A stretch of DNA of 64,000 bases from Gemmatimonadaceae bacterium (GTDB taxonomy: Bacteria > Gemmatimonadota > Gemmatimonadetes > Gemmatimonadales > Gemmatimonadaceae): assembly GCA_025931335.1 (NCBI GenBank), contig JAICNG010000005.1:1-64000 (forward strand), read 5' to 3'. How positions within the stretch are numbered: position 1 is the stretch's first letter; each line of letters opens with the position of its first letter. A program made the translations under genes and the position numbers. Under the pieces are notes generated by a model. That model searched no databases. It worked only from the letters and a program-made list of their open reading frames with translations, and was not told the DNA's origin. Below, one piece after another: positions 1-9,352 of the stretch.

Positions 1-14
1 CCCGCGGGCGCGGC

Positions 15-1025
15 GTGAGCGACGGCCGGCCGGCGGAGGTGATCCCGCTCGTCAGGCGGTACCCCGCCCTGGCGAGCATCCCGCGCATTGCGTTGGGCGA
101 GTATCCCACGCCAGTGGAGTCGCTGCGGATTCCCGACCTCGACGCTCCACTCTGGATCAAGCGGGACGACCTCGCGTCTCCGACGCTCGGGGGCAACAAG
201 GTGCGCGCGCTCGAGTATCTGCTCGCGGGCGTGCAGGCGGGCGATCTGTTACTGACGGGGGGAGGCGAAGGCTCGACGCACGTGCTGGCGACCGCCGTGC
301 ACGGATCGCGACTGGGTGCGCGCGTGCACGCCGTTCGGTGGCGACACGAGATGCATCCGATCGCGAGCGACGTGGCGGGCCGATCGGCGCGCGAGTGCGT
401 GGTGATCGAGACGTCGGCCACGCCCGCGGGCGGCATTCTCCGCACACTGCTGCGGCGCATGACGCTGCGGGCACGATGGGTTCCATTCGGCGGCACATCG
501 CCGCGGGGCATACTCGGACACGTCAACGCCGCCCTCGAGCTCGCCGAGCAGGTCGAGGCGGGCGTGCTTCCCGCTCCGGCGCGGGTCGTCGTCCCGCTGG
601 GCACCGGCGGAACGGCTGCCGGACTGGCGCTCGGATTTGCCGCGGCGGGAATGACGACCCAGGTGATCGGCGCGAGAGTCGTCCCGCGGATCGCGACCGG
701 GCGTACCCGCGCGCTCATGCACGCGCGGTCCACCGCGCGCTGGGTGCGCCGGACCACCGGGGTCGTGCTTCCGCGAGTGAAGCGGGGCGCGCTCCGCGTG
801 GTCCACGACGCGTACGGCGGCGCCTATGGACGCGTGACTCCGCTCGCTACCGAGGCGGCCACGCTCATGGAGCGGGCGAGCGGCCTGCGCCTCGATGCGA
901 CGTACAGCGCGAAGGCGTTCGCGGTTGCGCTTCGTGTCGCGAGGACCGGGCGCGGTGCGACGGTGTTCTGGTCGACGTTCGACGCGCGATGGGTGGGAGA
1001 GGCGAGGGCGCTGGAAAAGCGCTGA
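15..1025 (+). CDS. PLP-dependent D-cysteine desulfhydrase / ACC deaminase-like protein
   Basis: Long ORF; motifs LWIKRDDLASPTLGGNKVRALEYLL and PLGTGGTAAGLALG typical of the family. Confidence 0.8.
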   Translation: MSDGRPAEVIPLVRRYPALASIPRIALGEYPTPVESLRIPDLDAPLWIKRDDLASPTLGGNKVRALEYLLAGVQAGDLLLTGGGEGSTHVLATAVHGSRLGARVHAVRWRHEMHPIASDVAGRSARECVVIETSATPAGGILRTLLRRMTLRARWVPFGGTSPRGILGHVNAALELAEQVEAGVLPAPARVVVPLGTGGTAAGLALGFAAAGMTTQVIGARVVPRIATGRTRALMHARSTARWVRRTTGVVLPRVKRGALRVVHDAYGGAYGRVTPLATEAATLMERASGLRLDATYSAKAFAVALRVARTGRGATVFWSTFDARWVGEARALEKR

Positions 1026-1072
1026 AGAAGCGGAGGCGCTGGAGAAGCGCTAGAGGCGCTGGAGAAGCGCTC
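1006..1072. repeat. Degenerate tandem repeat, unit about ggcgctggagaagcgct
   Basis: Read directly; same word recurs at 58549-58570. Confidence 0.7.
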
Positions 1073-1119
1073 CGCGGCTTCCCTTCCGGCGCCGTCGCGG
1101 GCGCCCCAAACTTGTCGCG

Positions 1120-1905
1120 ATGCGAATCGAGGTGGGGACGCGCGCCGTCGCGTACGATGACACGGGTGAGGGCCAGCCGGTCGTGTTCGTGCACGGCTTC
1201 CCGCACCATCGAAAGCTGTGGGCACCACAGCTGCGCGCGCTCTCGGCCCACAGCCGCGTCATCGCGCCCGACCTGCCGGGATTCGGCGAGAGCGACATGC
1301 CGGAGCGCTTCAGCATCGACGCCTGGGCCGATGGCCTCGCGCGGTTCCTGGACGCCCTCGGGATCGAGCGGGCGATCATCGCCGGGCTGTCGATGGGCGG
1401 ATACATCACGCTGGCGTTCTGGCGCCTTCACCAGGACCGCGCGGCCGCGCTCATTCTCGCAGATACCCGTGCCGGCGCCGACTCCGAGGAGGGGAAGCAA
1501 AAGCGGCGAGAGACGATCGAGCTCGCGAGACGCGAAGGTCCCACCGCCGTCGCACGAACGCTGCTTCCGGGAATGGTTGGGAAGTCGACTCGCGCCCGAG
1601 AGCCGTCCGTCGTGGCGACGATGCGAGCGATGCTCGAGAGCGCGAGCGTCGACAGCATCGTCGGCGCATCCGAAGCGATGATGAATCGGGCCGACGCGAC
1701 GAGCTCGTTGGCGACGATCGACGTCCCCACACTGATCGTGGCGGGAGAAGAGGACGTGCTGACGCCGCCCCGGGAATCGCAGGCGATGCACGCCGCGATC
1801 TCGGGAAGCCGTCTCGAGATCATTCCCGCCGCGGGCCACGTCAGCAACATCGAGCGGCCCGCGGCGTTCAATCAGGTGGTCAGCGAGTTCCTCGCCGAGC
1901 TGTAG
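1120..1905 (+). CDS. Alpha/beta hydrolase
   Basis: VFVHGFPHHRKLW, nucleophile elbow GLSMGG, C-terminal GHVSNIE. Confidence 0.9.
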   Translation: MRIEVGTRAVAYDDTGEGQPVVFVHGFPHHRKLWAPQLRALSAHSRVIAPDLPGFGESDMPERFSIDAWADGLARFLDALGIERAIIAGLSMGGYITLAFWRLHQDRAAALILADTRAGADSEEGKQKRRETIELARREGPTAVARTLLPGMVGKSTRAREPSVVATMRAMLESASVDSIVGASEAMMNRADATSSLATIDVPTLIVAGEEDVLTPPRESQAMHAAISGSRLEIIPAAGHVSNIERPAAFNQVVSEFLAEL

Positions 1906-1915
1906 CCGGCGGCCG

Positions 1916-3151
1916 TCACGGGCGCCTGATCGCCGTCGGGCTGCGCGCACCAGGAGCGACTTTGGGAGGCGCTACGCCATAGGCCGCCTGCCACTCGGGG
2001 AGCCACCGCCCGAGCACGCCGGTGATGGCGTTGGCATACGCGCGCGCCCCCTCGACATTTGGATGTCCCGCCGCCGCGAGCAGGCAGTTGGGCAGGGCCG
2101 GTGAGGCGTTAGGCACCTGAGTCATGCAGGCCGGCTTGCGGACGCTGGCCGCCGGATCGGGCTCGTTGACGTGGAACAGGAACGTCTCCGGCGCCCCGTA
2201 CGCGTTCCGCGGGCCGAACGGCACCTCCGCGAGCGCCACGCGGCTGGGGGGCCGCGACATCCCGTCGAGCTGCCCCGACATTCTCATGGCGGGAGTGCGC
2301 TGCGCATTCGCAACGAGGCGGCGCGTCGTCTCGCTCACCGCTTCTCGAAATCCCGCCGTCGACTCCTCATGAAAGGCGAGCGACTGATCCGACATCTTCT
2401 GGCGGAGTGGATCGGACATCATGTTGATGCCATCGCCGACGACATCCCAGAAGCGCAGCAGCTCCCAGAGGTACGCCATGTCGCTCTTCTCGGACACGAT
2501 CTGGAAATAGTTCGTGATGACGACCTTGGCGTTGGGGAACGCCGCTGCGACCGCCGGAAGCAGCTCCTTCATGCGATCCACGCACCGTTCGCGGGTGATC
2601 CGTCTCACCCAGGCGCGTCCGACGGTCGGGTCGGGGTTCAGGATCGCCTTGCTCCCGAAGTCGTTGATGCCGCCATCGAGCAACACGAGCGCAACGTTCT
2701 GTCGATCGAGCGGCGGGTGCACCGGGAACGTCGCAGCCTGCGCGCTCGCGAGCTGCGCCGTGATGGACGGGTAGGCGTTAGGCACCTCGCCATGAGTCGG
2801 GGGCTTGGCGTCCTCGGCCGGATTGGCCTTGATCTTCGCCCCGGAGTGCGCGAGCACGTGGCGGTGGACCTCGATGCCGGGAAGCCGTCCGCGAACCCAC
2901 TGCTCCACGCGATACGAGAACTTCTGCTCATCCTTCAGCCCCTGGCCCCACATGATGGAGTCTCCGAGCACGAGCATCTCGAAGGAGCGACCCTGATCGG
3001 AGACTCCGACCGGGAACATGCGAGGACCCACCCAGCTCGCAAGGAACCGGGCGAGGTCATCCGGCACGAGGAGGCTCCCCAAGGCGAAGCGAGCCGACGC
3101 CTGCCCCAAAAACTCGCGGCGATCGAGGTCCTTCTTCGACCGGTCCGTCAT
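1916..3151 (-). CDS. TAT-signal SGNH/GDSL-like hydrolase
   Basis: DRREFLGQASARFALGS leader; LVLGDSIMWGQGL block I; LLDGGINDFG. Confidence 0.75.
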   Translation of the reverse strand: MTDRSKKDLDRREFLGQASARFALGSLLVPDDLARFLASWVGPRMFPVGVSDQGRSFEMLVLGDSIMWGQGLKDEQKFSYRVEQWVRGRLPGIEVHRHVLAHSGAKIKANPAEDAKPPTHGEVPNAYPSITAQLASAQAATFPVHPPLDRQNVALVLLDGGINDFGSKAILNPDPTVGRAWVRRITRERCVDRMKELLPAVAAAFPNAKVVITNYFQIVSEKSDMAYLWELLRFWDVVGDGINMMSDPLRQKMSDQSLAFHEESTAGFREAVSETTRRLVANAQRTPAMRMSGQLDGMSRPPSRVALAEVPFGPRNAYGAPETFLFHVNEPDPAASVRKPACMTQVPNASPALPNCLLAAAGHPNVEGARAYANAITGVLGRWLPEWQAAYGVAPPKVAPGARSPTAIRRP

Positions 3152-4920
3152 CGGGGGAACCGGATCTTGAGTCGCTTCTTCGCTTCCTCCTTGACCTTTT
3201 TCTTCGCCTCCTCGGCCGCCCTCTGCTTCGCCTCCGCCTCGACCTCACTCGTTGCGCTGCTGTCGGCGGTGACCGCTTCCGAAGGCGCGGCATCCGCCGG
3301 CGGATCGCTCTGCACGGTCATCGCGCCGGCCCCATCTCCCGATGCGGGCACGGCGTTCGCGCCCAGGTACTGCATGGGCTCCTTCTGGAATGCCTGACGA
3401 GTAGTCGCGGTCAGCGCGTCGATCGCGGTGGACAATTCGGTCAACGCCGTGGCGGTCGCCGTGGGGCCGCGCGCCTGCCGAAGCGTCTTGAGCGCCGCCT
3501 TCACCTGCGCCAGGTGATCGGGCAGGATACCGAGGAACTGCAGACCGGCGAGAATGAGGTTGACGTTCCGGTACTTCCCGAGGAACTGCGGCACGAGGGG
3601 CGTGAGCGCGTCGACCGTGCTCTGGAGGTTGTTCACCGATTGCATGCAGCACGCGTCGACGACGACGGTCGTGTCCGCGAACGACGCGGCGGCGGACTCG
3701 AACTGAGCCTCGAGCGCTTCCACCTGGTCGTCCACCGTCTCTACCCGGTCGTCGAGCTCCGACTCGAAGGTCGGCATGGCCGGCGCCTCGACCGCGCTCG
3801 CCGGCGTGGGGTCCGCCTCGGGGACCACCGTGTAGCGGAAAACCATTCCGTGCTCGCCGACGACGTACCCGCGGTTGCGACGCGGCAGGCTGAACGCGTG
3901 CACGGCCGCCGGGAACGACAGCTCACGCGAGGACCAGCGCTTCCCCCCATCGGTGGTGTAGCTCAAGCGGGCGCCATCGAATGACCACCCGACCTCGGGG
4001 TCGGCGAACTTGATCTCGGGTCCCGGCGTTCCGACGAGCCCGGTCCACGTGCGTCCGCCGTCCGTCGTGCGATAGAGCCGCTTCTCGGCCAGGTGAGCGT
4101 ATCCCGTATTCTCGTCGGTGAAGAAGATCTCCTGGTCGTGATAGACCTCGAGATCACCACCGACGTCCGGCACGACGGTCAGTGTCCAGCGGTTGCCACC
4201 GTCCTCGGTCTTGGCCACGAACAGCGTCTGTTTCGCGCCATGGCCCCCGCCGACTGCATATCCCACGGTGGCGGTGGGAAAGTGGAGCGCCTTCAGGTTG
4301 CAATCGACGTCGCGCGACAGCCCGTCGACCACGATCTTGGCGCGACAGTGGAACACATCCCGCCAGGTTCGTCCGCCGTCCGTCGTGCGCGCGATACGAC
4401 CCCTGTTGTCGTTTCCGTCGACATAGAGGCCCACGCTCTTCGACAGGAAGACGTAGCCCTGAAGGCCCCAGTCCGTCTGGATTGCGCCGACTTGCTGCCA
4501 GGTCTCGCCATCGGTCGTGCGCAACAGCTTGTACTTCCCGACCGCCGTCGGCTGAAGCACCCACCCTGTCGTCTCATCGAGGAAGTAGGGCGACTGGAAG
4601 AGCGGCTCCTTCGACTCGCGATCGCCGAGCTGCACCTCCCAGCTGGCGCCGGCATCGCGGGTGCGGATCAGCATGCCGCCCTCGTAGGGGGTGCCGCTCG
4701 TGGCCCAGCCCACTTCCGGATTGACGAAGAAAACGTCCGTGAAGTGAACGTCCTCGGGATAGCTCACCGGCTCCCAGATTCCCTTCCACGCTGGGCGGCT
4801 CGCTGACGCCGGCCGGCGCTGCGAGTCGAGCGTCGCGACAGTGCTCGCGAACAGGATGAGCAGAAGCGCCGCGATGCCTAACGTCCCGGTCCGGATGGAT
4901 TGCAGAGCACGCCGAGTCAT
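3148..4920 (-). CDS. YCF48/BNR-repeat beta-propeller protein with C-terminal coiled-coil/charged tail
   Basis: Repeated TTDGGRTW / TRDAGASW motifs; ATGA overlap with downstream GDSL gene. Confidence 0.75.
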   Translation of the reverse strand: MTRRALQSIRTGTLGIAALLLILFASTVATLDSQRRPASASRPAWKGIWEPVSYPEDVHFTDVFFVNPEVGWATSGTPYEGGMLIRTRDAGASWEVQLGDRESKEPLFQSPYFLDETTGWVLQPTAVGKYKLLRTTDGETWQQVGAIQTDWGLQGYVFLSKSVGLYVDGNDNRGRIARTTDGGRTWRDVFHCRAKIVVDGLSRDVDCNLKALHFPTATVGYAVGGGHGAKQTLFVAKTEDGGNRWTLTVVPDVGGDLEVYHDQEIFFTDENTGYAHLAEKRLYRTTDGGRTWTGLVGTPGPEIKFADPEVGWSFDGARLSYTTDGGKRWSSRELSFPAAVHAFSLPRRNRGYVVGEHGMVFRYTVVPEADPTPASAVEAPAMPTFESELDDRVETVDDQVEALEAQFESAAASFADTTVVVDACCMQSVNNLQSTVDALTPLVPQFLGKYRNVNLILAGLQFLGILPDHLAQVKAALKTLRQARGPTATATALTELSTAIDALTATTRQAFQKEPMQYLGANAVPASGDGAGAMTVQSDPPADAAPSEAVTADSSATSEVEAEAKQRAAEEAKKKVKEEAKKRLKIRFPR

Positions 4921-5042
4921 ACCACCACCTCCTGAAAGTGACCGATGCGCTCGCTCTTGTCGCGCTCCCAGGGGCGGCGTAACGTGTCGCCCATGCCGCA
5001 GCGGGGGGCCGTGCCGGGTTCATCGAGCGGGCGCATGCGTTC

Positions 5043-5657
5043 GTGATGTTCCCGACCGATCATGAGCGTTACAGCGCCGACCAGGATCCCACCGGGCCGC
5101 CGGTGCCCGGCGTGCCGACGGAGTCCGAGCTCGCGGCACGCTATTGGGACCGGATTCGGCTCTTCGCGACGCGTCGCGTGAATGACGCCTCGTTGGCGGA
5201 GGACATCGCGCAGGAGACTCTCCGCCGGGTCATCGAGGCCCTGCGCGCCGGACGAGTGCAGAACACCGACGCCATCGCCGGCTTCGTCTTTCAGACCGCG
5301 AAGCACGTCTGCATGCATGCCCATCGCTCCGCCGGGCGCGAAGCACGCGCGATGCGGAGGTTGCACGATCCCTCCGATGCGGATGTCGTTGGCCCCGATG
5401 CGCTCACTCACCTGGTGAGTGAGGAACGGCGACGGCGGGTGCGCACAGCGCTCGAGACGTTGTCGCCGGAGGATCGCGATCTGCTCCATGCCGTGTACTT
5501 CGCCCAGCTCGACACGGCAGAGCTCGCCGCGAAGCTGGGACTCTCACCTGGGGCGCTGCGGGTTCGAAAGCACCGCGCCGTCCAGCGACTGGCCGCCGCG
5601 CTCGGCGCGCGGCAAACCGATGAAACACTTTCGGGCGACCGGGAACTCAACGAGTGA
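5043..5657 (+). CDS. RNA polymerase ECF sigma factor
   Basis: AEDIAQETLRRVIEAL region 2; LSPEDRDLLHAVYFAQLDTAELAAKLGLSPGALRVRKHRA region 4. Confidence 0.88.
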   Translation: MMFPTDHERYSADQDPTGPPVPGVPTESELAARYWDRIRLFATRRVNDASLAEDIAQETLRRVIEALRAGRVQNTDAIAGFVFQTAKHVCMHAHRSAGREARAMRRLHDPSDADVVGPDALTHLVSEERRRRVRTALETLSPEDRDLLHAVYFAQLDTAELAAKLGLSPGALRVRKHRAVQRLAAALGARQTDETLSGDRELNE

Positions 5658-6310
5658 TGGAGCCGACCCGGATCACCTGCACGCGCGTCGAAGAGGAGGA
5701 TCTCGATGCTCGCTACCTCGCCGGAGCACTTTCGGAAGAGGAGGCGGAGGCGTTCGAGGAGCACTACTTCGGATGTGATCGCTGCTGGGCGGCCGTGCAG
5801 ATCGGGCTCGATGTGCGCGCGGCCGCGCAGACTGGCATGGAGCGTCGCGTCGATCCACCTGCCTTGGCCGTCGCGCGCGGTTCAGAGCCACGTCCCGCGC
5901 CGATCGCACCGCGGCGCTGGTGGCCGCTGGCTATCGCGGCCACGGTGGCTGTCCTCGCCGTCGGTCTGTGGCAGTGGGGCGGCCGGTCGCCAGTAATGCC
6001 CACCGGCGACGGGCTTCGCGGGCCCGCCGATTCGATTCACGCAGTCGCCTCATTCCGTGGACGCACGCTCGTGCTCAGCTGGCAAGGGACGCCCTCGGCC
6101 GACCGCTATGGAGTGCGGCTGCAGAAGCGCGATGCGACCGTCGTGGTCGAGCGCATCGTCGGCGACACGTCGTTCGCGATCCCGCGCGATTCGCTGAGCG
6201 GGGTGGCGGACCGTGAGCGCCTGTTCTGGGAGGTTCGGGCGCTGGACGCCCTCCGGCGCACCATCGCACGCTCGAGACTCGTCCCGACGGAGGTTCCAGC
6301 CAGTCGATGA
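5654..6310 (+). CDS. Membrane anti-sigma factor, zinc-finger type
   Basis: ATGA overlap with sigma gene; HYFGCDRC (HxxxCxxC) N-terminus; single TM segment. Confidence 0.75.
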   Translation: MMEPTRITCTRVEEEDLDARYLAGALSEEEAEAFEEHYFGCDRCWAAVQIGLDVRAAAQTGMERRVDPPALAVARGSEPRPAPIAPRRWWPLAIAATVAVLAVGLWQWGGRSPVMPTGDGLRGPADSIHAVASFRGRTLVLSWQGTPSADRYGVRLQKRDATVVVERIVGDTSFAIPRDSLSGVADRERLFWEVRALDALRRTIARSRLVPTEVPASR

Positions 6311-9018
6311 CGCTCCGCCTGCCTAACGCGCTAGCACCCGTGCTAGTGGCCCTGCTGATGGCTGGCGCGGTGTCGGCGTGTCGCGAGGCGCGCCGTCCGC
6401 CCGAGGTGCGCATTCCCCCCGCGTTCGCCGTCGCCGAAAGCCTGCGCCTTCGGGGCCGATCGGCCGAGGCGCTGCCGCACTTCGAGCGGCTCAGGGATTC
6501 GTTCGCGCTCGCCGGCGACACCGCCGGATTGTGGCGAGCGCAGACCAGCATCGCCGAGGCCCTCAATCGGCTGAATCGGGTCGACAGCTCCCGGGCTACC
6601 TACGCGATCGCCCTGCGCCTTGCGGCGCGTGACCCCCAGCGCGAAGCGGACACCCGCATCGGTCGGAGCTTTTTCTTCGCTCAGCGCGGAGAGTTCGATT
6701 CGGCGATGGTCGACGGCCAGATCGCCCGAGACCTTGGTGCGCAGTCGCGCAACCTCCGGCTCGAGGCGGGCGGTTGGCACGCGATCGGGCGCGTGTATTC
6801 CCTCACGGGGCGCAGTCGCGAAGCGGCCGCGGCCCACCAACGATCGTATGAGCTGCAGCGCGCCATCGGCATTCCCGACCGCATTGCCCTGGCGCTCGGC
6901 GAGCTGGCGATCGATCTGCGTCGCCTGGGTCGGTACGAGCAGGCAATCGAGCAGTACGAAGAAGCGCTGGCGACGTACGAGCGCTTGAATCACGAAGAGG
7001 GCCTGGCGCGAACGCGGTTCAACCTCTCGAACGTCCACTCCGACATGGGCGATTTCGAGCGCGCCGAGCAACTGCTGCGTGACGCGCTTCCGCCGGCGCG
7101 GGCCATCGGCGACGTACGCGGCCAGGCCTTCATACACGGGTCCCTCGGTGTCGTCTACTCGAAGGTCGGCAATCCCGAGGCGGCACGCCCGCAGATGCAG
7201 CGCGCCATCGACCTCAGCCGGCAGGCGCGGCTTCCTGGGAGCGAGATATACAACCTGACGAACCTTGCCGCCCTCGACCTCGCCGAAGGTCGCATTGCGG
7301 AAGCACGCCCGCTGTTGACGCGCGTGCTCGAGCTGTCGCAGCCGGCGGGCTTTCGACGCGAGCGCGGGAACGTGCGCGTTCACCTGGCGGCCCTCGCACT
7401 CGCCGAGCGCGATACGGTCGCCGCGCTGCGCTGGGCGGACGAGGCGGTCGCGATCGCCGACTCCGTCGGTGAGCCTTCCCTCGAGCACGATGCGCGCGTC
7501 GCTCGAGCGGCGGTTCTCGAGGAGATGGGCCGCGATGATGCCAGCACCGAGTACGAGCGGGCGATCGACCTCCTCGAGTCGTGGCGCGGCCGCCTGGCAC
7601 TCGGCGACCTGCGCATGGGGATCGCGGAGCCGCGCCTTTCGGCCTTCGAGGGAGCGATTCGCACGCTGATCGCGCGCGGCGCCGCGGAGGATGCCCTCCT
7701 CATCGCCGAGCGCGCTCGGGCCCGGCTGTTGCTCGAGCTTCTTGCCGATCGCGCGACCGGTGGCTCGGGATCGAAGCTGGCGGAGATGCGCGAGCGTCTG
7801 CGCGAGCAGAACGCGGCGCGCGGGGCGGTCGGAAACGCCGGGATTCGCGCGTCGATCGACACGACCATCCGCCGGCTCACCGATTCGATCGCGCACCTGG
7901 AGCGTGAGCGGCGCGCGACGGAGCGCGCGGGCTCGGCGCGGTACCCTGCACCGGCGTCACTGGCCACCGTCCGAAGCGCGCTCATCACCCGCGATCGCGC
8001 GCTCCTCGTCTACTTCTGGGGCGACAGCGCCGTCTACGGGTGGCTCGTGACGGATTCCGGCATGCGCGGCCTGCGACTCGGTGCAACCGATTCCCTGGTC
8101 GCGCTCGCGGACTTCCTTCGCGGCGCCATAGAGACGCCGACCTCCTCGGCCGACTGGCGGATCCCCGCGCGCCGTCTGCATCAGGCCGTCATCGAGCCGT
8201 TAGGCAGCATCGCGGCCAGCGAGCTGTTCGTGATTCCGGACGGGGCGCTCGCCTACGTGCCGTTCGAGGTGCTCGTTCCATCCGAGGGCGCATCCCCGCT
8301 CGGGGCGACGACGCGTCTCATCTACGGACCGTCGGCGTCGGTGCTCTCGAGCCTGGCCACGTCGCCCGCGCGTGGCGGGTGGGAGCGAACCGTGCTCGCG
8401 GTGGGGAATCCGCTCTCGTCGGGGGGGCGTGGCGACGACTCGCTCCGCACCGACAGCGACGCGCCTCTCGCGAATCTGCCGTTCGCCGAGGAGGAGGCAC
8501 GCGCCGTCGGCGCGCTGTTCCGCCCGACGGGCGCCGATGTGCTCATCGGCCGGCGCGCGACGCTCGATCGATGGCGTGAGCACAATCCTCGGCGATATCG
8601 CTATCTGCACTTCGCGGCGCATGCGCGTGCGAACGACCGGCGTCCCGCCGAGACGCACCTATCGCTCGCCGACAGCCGGCTGGACCTGCGGACGATTCGC
8701 GGACTCGACCTTACCGCCGAGCTCGTCACGCTGTCCGCGTGCGAGACCGCACTCGGGCCTCGAGTGCGGGGGGAGGGCATTGTCGGGCTGCCGCACGCAT
8801 TCCTCGCCGCGGGAGCGCGAGGAACGATCGTGACGCTCTGGCGCATTGCCGACCGGTCGGCCGCCGATTTCATGAGCGCGTACTACCGCGAGCTCGCGCT
8901 TGGCGCCTCACCCTCCGCCGCCCTGCTCACCGTGCGGCGGGCATGGCTGTCCGATTCCTCGCGCGTGGCGCACCCCGCGCACTGGGCGCCGTTCGTGCTT
9001 GTCGGCGGGATCGATTAG
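6307..9018 (+). CDS. TPR repeat CHAT-domain protein
   Basis: Multiple TPRs; C-terminal CHAT with HFAAHA and LSACETALG (His/Cys dyad). Confidence 0.88.
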   Translation: MTLRLPNALAPVLVALLMAGAVSACREARRPPEVRIPPAFAVAESLRLRGRSAEALPHFERLRDSFALAGDTAGLWRAQTSIAEALNRLNRVDSSRATYAIALRLAARDPQREADTRIGRSFFFAQRGEFDSAMVDGQIARDLGAQSRNLRLEAGGWHAIGRVYSLTGRSREAAAAHQRSYELQRAIGIPDRIALALGELAIDLRRLGRYEQAIEQYEEALATYERLNHEEGLARTRFNLSNVHSDMGDFERAEQLLRDALPPARAIGDVRGQAFIHGSLGVVYSKVGNPEAARPQMQRAIDLSRQARLPGSEIYNLTNLAALDLAEGRIAEARPLLTRVLELSQPAGFRRERGNVRVHLAALALAERDTVAALRWADEAVAIADSVGEPSLEHDARVARAAVLEEMGRDDASTEYERAIDLLESWRGRLALGDLRMGIAEPRLSAFEGAIRTLIARGAAEDALLIAERARARLLLELLADRATGGSGSKLAEMRERLREQNAARGAVGNAGIRASIDTTIRRLTDSIAHLERERRATERAGSARYPAPASLATVRSALITRDRALLVYFWGDSAVYGWLVTDSGMRGLRLGATDSLVALADFLRGAIETPTSSADWRIPARRLHQAVIEPLGSIAASELFVIPDGALAYVPFEVLVPSEGASPLGATTRLIYGPSASVLSSLATSPARGGWERTVLAVGNPLSSGGRGDDSLRTDSDAPLANLPFAEEEARAVGALFRPTGADVLIGRRATLDRWREHNPRRYRYLHFAAHARANDRRPAETHLSLADSRLDLRTIRGLDLTAELVTLSACETALGPRVRGEGIVGLPHAFLAAGARGTIVTLWRIADRSAADFMSAYYRELALGASPSAALLTVRRAWLSDSSRVAHPAHWAPFVLVGGID

Positions 9019-9020
9019 TC

Positions 9021-9159
9021 GGGGGAACGGCGCGGACGTCGGACGTCAGAGCGCAGATCTCAGAATTCAGATAAACCCATGGGGAGCTTGTGAGTAGCTT
9101 CGGCGTGGGTCTGATTCCGAACTCCGAATGCTGGTATCTGGCGTCTTTGCCGTTCCCGT
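9021..9159. repeat. Degenerate-armed intergenic hairpin
   Basis: Left arm gggaacggcgcggacgtcggacgtcag...cagataaaccc pairs imperfectly with right arm gggtctgattccgaactccgaatgctgg...gccgttccc. Confidence 0.65.
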
Positions 9160-9183
9160 CGGGCCCTTTGCGGCAATATCTTA

Positions 9184-9262
9184 GGGGTCATCCGCATGTG
9201 CGGGAGAGATACGGCGGCGGGGCCACGTACGGCCCGAACTGCCGAATGACCCGAATAACACC
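9184..9262. repeat. CATTCGG-family intergenic repeat
   Basis: ccgaactgccgaatgacccgaataac shared (inverted) with 17281-17382. Confidence 0.6.
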
Positions 9263-9352
9263 GATCCCACACACACTGCACGTCGCGCATCAACCTCGGC
9301 TCGACAATATCAGGGGCCGTTCGTCGTGCTTGCGCGAGGAGATCGCTCTTTG

